Assembly (NCBI GenBank): GCA_035266225.1
Contig: DATFNV010000334.1
Location: forward strand, 1-32,345
Direction of reading: 5' to 3'
Length of the DNA: 32,345 bases
DNA from: DATFNV01 sp035266225
GTDB lineage: Bacteria; Planctomycetota; Planctomycetia; Gemmatales; Gemmataceae
The notes under the pieces were generated by a model. The model was not told the origin of the DNA and did not search any database. It saw only the letters and a program-made list of their open reading frames with translations. The position numbers were made by a program, and so were the translations under genes. This document shows positions 28,822 to 32,345 of this stretch, one piece after another. How positions within the stretch are numbered: position 1 is the stretch's first letter; every line of letters begins with the position of its first letter.

Positions 28822-28911
28822 CTGCGCCACGCACTTATGGGGATTTTCTGGAAGACATCCGTGCCGCCGCTCGGAAGGCCCAGGCGTTCGCGGATTCTCC
28901 AGGCCACGGCG
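28818..28911 (+). pseudogene. hepT: HepT-type HEPN toxin, N-terminal remnant
   Basis: The frame begins MTAPRTYGDFLEDIRAAARK and AQAFADS, a good match to the start of HepT (DUF86) toxins, and overlaps mntA by ATGA. After about 27 residues the similarity stops. What follows in frame is low-complexity Arg/Ser/Gly sequence with no RX4-6H active-site motif, running on to 29363. The rest of the toxin was evidently lost by deletion or replacement. The break near 28905 cannot be placed exactly. From there to 29300 I see no plus-strand gene; the minus strand has one possible small gene at 29028-29150. Confidence 0.7.
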
Positions 28912-29027
28912 CGGGAACAATCCGCTCCTCGGGAAACTCCACCCGCCGGGCTCACAGCGGCGGAGGACGATTCGGCAAGAAGCTAACGCGACACCAACAT
29001 GCGAGAGCCGATGTCGTTGCGCCGGCA

Positions 29028-29150
29028 TCATCGCTTGGGGCGGGGCGCCGGACGCCGCAGGGGCTTTGGGCTGGCGTATTTCTTGAGCTGCTCCAAAGGG
29101 ACCGAGCGCGTGACCAGGACGGTGACTTTGACTTTATCGGTCGGTTTCAT
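29028..29150 (-). CDS. Possible small basic protein (40 residues)
   Basis: The frame encodes MKPTDKVKVTVLVTRSVPLE, then a Lys/Arg/Pro-rich tail, with no stop for 40 residues. The ATG at 29148-29150 has GGAG eight bases upstream. Its ATG overlaps (ATGA) the end of another open frame running 29149-29299 that ends RRDRRILATAELETLFGATP and has no good start codon. The pattern looks like translational coupling to a gene whose front part has been lost. It lies on the same strand as the HEPN/SH3 pair, 150 bases downstream. I know no homologue; it may be spurious. Confidence 0.35.
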   Translation of the reverse strand: MKPTDKVKVTVLVTRSVPLEQLKKYASPKPLRRPAPRPKR

Positions 29151-29299
29151 GGTGTTGCTCCGAAGAGCGTTTCGAGTTCAGCGGTTGCCAGGATTCTGCG
29201 GTCGCGGCGGGAGAGACGTTCCTCAAGACATGGCCGGCTGCCGGGCCGTGGGGAGGCTAACGTGGGGCACAAAGAAGGGAAAGTCGAATCTCGGATTAT

Positions 29300-29545
29300 T
29301 CAACTGCCATCACTCTTCTTCCTGGAAGAAGATCGCTCTCCCTCCGGGATGAGGATGAGTTGATCTTCGCGCAGCTCGACGTAAAACGATTTCGGCTTCT
29401 GTCGGATGCGGACCCCGTAGACCTGCATACCGCCGGGCGCCAGTGGTCCGCGTAGTTCCACGATCTTCCCGCGCCAGTGGGGGAAGTATTCGACCGTTAC
29501 CCGGTCGCCCAGCTTGAAGGCCTGGGCAGCTTTCTTCGCGGCCAT
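29300..29545 (-). CDS. Small SH3/KOW-like protein, partner of HEPN copy 2
   Basis: The 81-residue protein aligns with the one at 1305-1580 over its whole core: KLGDRVTVEYFPHWRGKIVE, LRGPLAPGG, VYGVRIRQKPKSFYVELRED and QLILI. Conserved positions include GDRV, RG--VELRGPL-PGG, KP, and EDQ--LI. It resembles a small SH3-like barrel with exposed basic residues, so RNA or protein binding is plausible. The Ser/Lys-rich tail after EGERSS is not shared. The start at 29543-29545 is 24 bases after the stop of the HEPN-like gene and matches the start of the paralogue (MAxxKA). Confidence 0.7.
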   Translation of the reverse strand: MAAKKAAQAFKLGDRVTVEYFPHWRGKIVELRGPLAPGGMQVYGVRIRQKPKSFYVELREDQLILIPEGERSSSRKKSDGS

Positions 29546-29569
29546 CGTCCCATCCTCCGTCGCCGGGCA

Positions 29570-30124
29570 TCACCACGGCGCTCGCCTGAGTAGTTTCCGC
29601 AGTTCATTGTACAGGAGCGCGTCCAGTGAAGTCGCCAGGCCGTCGCAAGAATTCCGCCAGGCTTGCAGCGAAAGGAGACTGAGCGGGGCGCCGGGTGGAA
29701 TTGGTCCGTAGTGGGCAGCCACGTTGCGCCAGGTATTCATGGCGGCGAGGTGTTGCAGACGCGGCACATTCGCCGGGTCGGCCGCCAGGTTCAGCGTGAA
29801 GCCGAATCGCTCGAAATCCTTCCGCAGATTCTCGACCGTCGGGTTGCCGCGGTCGATGGCCCGGTGGGCGGTGAAATGGCTCTGGATCAGTGGCTGCAAG
29901 CTTCGCCGTACCTTCGAGGCGATGACCTGCGCTGCCTCCGTGCTGAGATCGCGGCAGAAACCCTGGAAGTGCGCACTGAGCAGAAGGACGTAGCCGCGCA
30001 GGTTCTCATCGATCAACTGGGGATTCGGCGCCAGTGCCGCCAGCGAGGCCGCGCACTGGAGATCGACATGGTGCAGGCGCGGCATCCGGTCATTCCGCCA
30101 TTGCAGCAAAGAGGCCGACGGCAT
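29570..30124 (-). CDS. HEPN-like protein, copy 2 of a duplicated module
   Basis: The 184-residue protein begins MPSASLLQWRNDRMPRLHHV and shares about 70% of positions with the protein at 724-1287 over the first 112 residues. The block DENLRGYVLLLSAHFQGF is identical. The HEPN motif is kept: TWRNVAAHY, with Arg133 and His138 (RNxxxH), while the linker around 112-128 has diverged. The shared, conserved motif in a diverged pair suggests the protein is under selection rather than decaying. A long upstream extension of the frame to 30430 is not supported, because the paralogue starts at the same MPSAS and the extension is translated repeat. The SH3-like gene follows after 24 bases, and an MntA gene with a broken HepT lies further downstream on the other strand. 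Confidence 0.75.
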   Translation of the reverse strand: MPSASLLQWRNDRMPRLHHVDLQCAASLAALAPNPQLIDENLRGYVLLLSAHFQGFCRDLSTEAAQVIASKVRRSLQPLIQSHFTAHRAIDRGNPTVENLRKDFERFGFTLNLAADPANVPRLQHLAAMNTWRNVAAHYGPIPPGAPLSLLSLQAWRNSCDGLATSLDALLYNELRKLLRRAPW

Positions 30125-30259
30125 GGCAGCCCCTCGGCGGCCGGGGCGACATCTTGGGAAATTGCGACTCGTTTTCGTTTGCTTCTCGGAGCGGATGTAC
30201 TCACACGAAAGAGTCAGCCGCGTGCCGACGGTCCCGCCTCGCATCAACTGGCTTGCCCA

Positions 30260-30362
30260 GGACAAAAAAAGCTGCGCGGGCATTTTGTCCAGAAAAAGGT
30301 CCGTCCAGAAAAAGGTCCGCGTCCCCTTTTTCCGCGCCCTTTTTCCGCCCCCTTTTTCCGCC
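30260..30362. repeat. Composite repeat block: inverted repeat, 15-bp direct repeat, pyrimidine tandem
   Basis: Three nested patterns occur in the 300-base gap between HEPN copy 2 and the kinase pseudogene. GGACAAAA (30260-30267) and TTTTGTCC (30283-30290) form an inverted repeat. CCAGAAAAAGGTCCG is repeated head to tail (30289-30303, 30304-30318). CCCTTTTTCCGC-type units recur three times (30323-30362) and can pair with the GAAAAAGG units before them. GCGTCCCC at the junction is the inverse of the GGGGACGC core at 507-567. Confidence 0.75.
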
Positions 30363-30426
30363 CGTGAAGTTGTAGCGGTCACCTTGGGAACCCCTGTCCC
30401 GATACCCGGCGCGGCAGAGCGGGGCG

Positions 30427-31927
30427 TCAATGCCCCGCGAGCTTCGCCACGACCCAGCCCAGAAAAATCAGCAGGACCACCACGGCAGCGCCCACGACCC
30501 CGCCACAGGCAAGAACAAAAAGGAACGAAGGGGAGCGTACCATTCGGGCCGCCGAGTCCGGCGACTGGACCCGGCGCTCCTCCGATTCCGCAGGCACGGG
30601 GGCCGGCCCTGTACGGCGGACCTCCTCGACCTTTTTCCGCGGCGGGGGCTTCGCCGTGTGGTCACCCCGGTCGGCCACGCGGTCCTTCTTCGCCCTGTCG
30701 TTGGTGTCCTGTCCCTCGATCAGCGTCGCTGGGATCGGCACCGGTTCTGCGGTCGGGGGCAGCACGGTTTCCTGCGCGCAGATCTTCCTAACCTTCGTAT
30801 TACCGTCCTGCGGCGGCTTCGGCTTTGCATCCCCCACTGGCGGCGGTACCGCCGCCAGCGACTGCAGCACCTTCTTGACGAACGGCGCCAGCGCCTGCGC
30901 CACCTCGACCGGCTTCTGATAGCGTCGCGCCGGGTCCTTCGCCATCATCCTTGCCACCAACTCCGCGAGCGGCACCGGCACATCCTGCCGTACCTCATTC
31001 AACGGAGTCGCCGTCATCAAGCGGTGCGCCTCCCAGAGATCGTACTGGCTCAGTCCCGAGAACGGCGGCCGGCCCGCCAGCAGGTGGTACAGCGTACAGC
31101 CAAGGCTGTAAATGTCGGAGCGGATGTCCGCCCGCGCCGCGTCCTTCGCCTGCTCCGGCGCCATGTAGGCCGGTGTGCCCATCCCCAGGCCGGTCCCGGT
31201 CAGTCGGTCACCCTCCGCTCGCTCCACGGCCATCGCCTTCACCAGGCCGAAATCGAGGATCTTGACGACGTGTTTCTTGCCCTCGCGGGCCAGCATGAGG
31301 TTGCCGGGCTTGATGTCGCGGTGGACCATCTCCTTGCCGGAGGCGTATTGCAGGCCGACCGCCGTCTGCTGGGCGTAGTAGCATGCGTTCACCACCGCCA
31401 GTGGACCGCGGGACTTCACGACCGCGTCGAGATCCTCACCTGGGACGTACTCCATCTTGAGTACGAGCAGGCCGCCGATCTGTAGCGCCCCGTAGGCCGT
31501 GACGATGTTCGGGTGCAGCAGTTGCACGACCGCGCGGATCTCGCGCAGGAAGCGCGCCGCAGCCGCCGAGTTTGCGGAGCACCTCGAAGTCCGTGTGATC
31601 GCGAAGCTCTGGCGGCAAGTCCGGGACCATCGCCGCGCCCTCCGTGGGCAAGTTCGGGACCGGCGGCGAGCCCTCTGCCGGCCCGCGGGTCGAATAGGGA
31701 TCCTCCGTGGCGCCAGGGACGGTCTCGGGAGCGCCGCGTCCTGCGGCATGGGCGGCGCGGAGGCGGTGCAGGAAGTCGTCGCCGGACAGGCTGGCCGCCC
31801 GGGCGCAGCAATCCGGGCAGATATCGAGGTGGGCAAAGACCGCCGCGGCCCCGGCATCGTCGAGCTTGCCGGAGCCTAACCGGCTCAGGATGGTGTCCGA
31901 GGGATGGGCGCGCGACGGGGCTGACAT
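30427..31927 (-). pseudogene. Zinc-finger Ser/Thr protein kinase, missing its ATP-binding loop and frameshifted
   Basis: The gene starts at 31927 (GGAG eight bases upstream) with a zf-HC2-like segment, HLDICPDCCARA, and a Pro-rich linker. It then enters a Hanks-type kinase at LPPELRDHTDFEVLRKLGG. At about 31550-31570 the frame changes: the next kinase segment, AARFLREIRAVVQLLHPNIV, is read in another frame, and the Gly-rich loop and beta-3 Lys are absent, roughly 30 residues. After that the kinase is normal: HRDIKPGN, LDFGLVK, MAPEQ and SDIYSLG. It ends in a Pro/Lys linker and a C-terminal membrane helix (LACGGVVGAAVVVLLIFLGW). A deletion, not a single-base error, best explains the lost loop. 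The upstream ECF sigma gene is about 100 bases away on the same strand. Confidence 0.8.
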
Positions 31928-32029
31928 TCGATGGCTCCTTCGGATCAGGGTGTCGATCACCGGCGGTCGTCGCCGCCCACTACCTGAGAAAGGCCAGGCC
32001 GCGGGCCGGCATTACGCGAAAGCGCAACC

Positions 32030-32345
32030 TCAATCGAGCAGGCCCGCACCCTCTTCCCGTAATCGCTTCAGGACACGGAACTTGGCCTGCACGACGCCAT
32101 TCTCGCTCAGGCCCAGTTCCCGAGCGACCTGGGCCGCGGGCCGGTCTTCCAGCGCGAAGCGGGTAAACGCTTCCCAGGTGGCGGCGGCAAAGTCCGGCCT
32201 GATGACGGCCAGCAGCTTGCGGAAAACGTGCTTGTCGTGGTCCTCGTCCCACTGGCGGGCGAGGTCGCTGTTCGGGTCTTCGAGCTGCGCGAGCCGATGG
32301 TCAATCTCCTCGCCGCCGACGAGGGGCTGCTTGCGGCGGGTCTTG
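32030..32345 (-). CDS. ECF sigma factor, C-terminal part (runs off window)
   Basis: The last 105 residues of a sigma-70-family protein are visible. They include WDEDHDKHVFRKLLAVIRPD, FAAATWEAFTRFALEDRPAA and the region 4 HTH QVARELGLSENGVVQAKFRV, then LKRLREEGAGLLD and the stop. Region 4 recognises the -35 box. The WEAFTRFALED pattern is typical of planctomycete ECF factors linked to Ser/Thr kinases. The kinase gene downstream (30427-31927) is a pseudogene, so the pair is probably no longer working as a signalling unit. The N-terminal region 2 lies outside the window. Confidence 0.88.
   Translation of the reverse strand, partial: KTRRKQPLVGGEEIDHRLAQLEDPNSDLARQWDEDHDKHVFRKLLAVIRPDFAAATWEAFTRFALEDRPAAQVARELGLSENGVVQAKFRVLKRLREEGAGLLD

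Noticed and set aside
30125..30430. An N-terminal extension of HEPN copy 2
   Set aside because: The extension is translated repeat sequence, and the paralogue starts at the same MPSAS residues.

Overview
The window is a high-GC stretch of a chromosome that looks planctomycetal, most probably Gemmataceae-like. The reasons are a giant secreted protein with a PVC-type dehydrogenase domain and a C-terminal CxxCH haem domain, an ECF sigma factor next to a zinc-finger/Ser-Thr kinase gene, zinc-ribbon membrane proteins, lipoproteins of planctomycete type, and several families of intergenic palindromes. This is inferred from family content, not from a database search.

Layout. 1-403: the end of an IS3-family element inserted in a vapC toxin gene, leaving only the toxin's C-terminal part. 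404-1580: a repeat-rich spacer, then a two-gene module made of a HEPN-like protein (RNxxxH motif) and a small SH3/KOW-like protein. 1664-2785: a RepA-like AAA ATPase, followed by a 50-bp perfect palindrome and an AT-richer island with four copies of a GGTGAAACGAAT-type motif. 3278-8347: a 1689-residue exported protein combining SGNH, dehydrogenase, HEAT, discoidin, cupredoxin and cytochrome c domains. 8417-10594: small genes, tRNA-Arg(TCG) and a two-HTH regulator. 10746-16510: a HAD phosphatase/HerA-like ATPase fusion convergent with a single-module NRPS that resembles epsilon-poly-lysine synthetase. 16774-23361: a 2-hydroxyacid dehydrogenase, a zinc-ribbon membrane protein framed by inverted palindromic elements, a PEGA lipoprotein, a PP2C phosphatase, an AlkA-type glycosylase and a PH-domain protein. 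23533-28311: a dimethylformamidase-like protein, a GT87 glycosyltransferase and an aldehyde dehydrogenase. 28525-30124: an MntA antitoxin with a broken HepT toxin gene, then a second inverted copy of the HEPN/SH3 module. 30427-32345: a Ser/Thr kinase gene that has lost its ATP-binding loop and carries a frameshift, downstream of an ECF sigma factor that runs off the window.

The most interesting signal is the duplicated HEPN/SH3 gene pair. Both genes, their order and their close spacing are kept in two copies about 28 kb apart in opposite orientation. Each copy lies beside a decayed toxin-antitoxin locus (VapC at one, MntA/HepT at the other) and beside repeat arrays sharing a GGGGACGC core. 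This looks like a mobile or selected RNase-type toxin/defence module that I cannot match to a named system. The second most interesting item is the Pls-like NRPS, whose hand-read specificity code has features expected for a basic amino acid.
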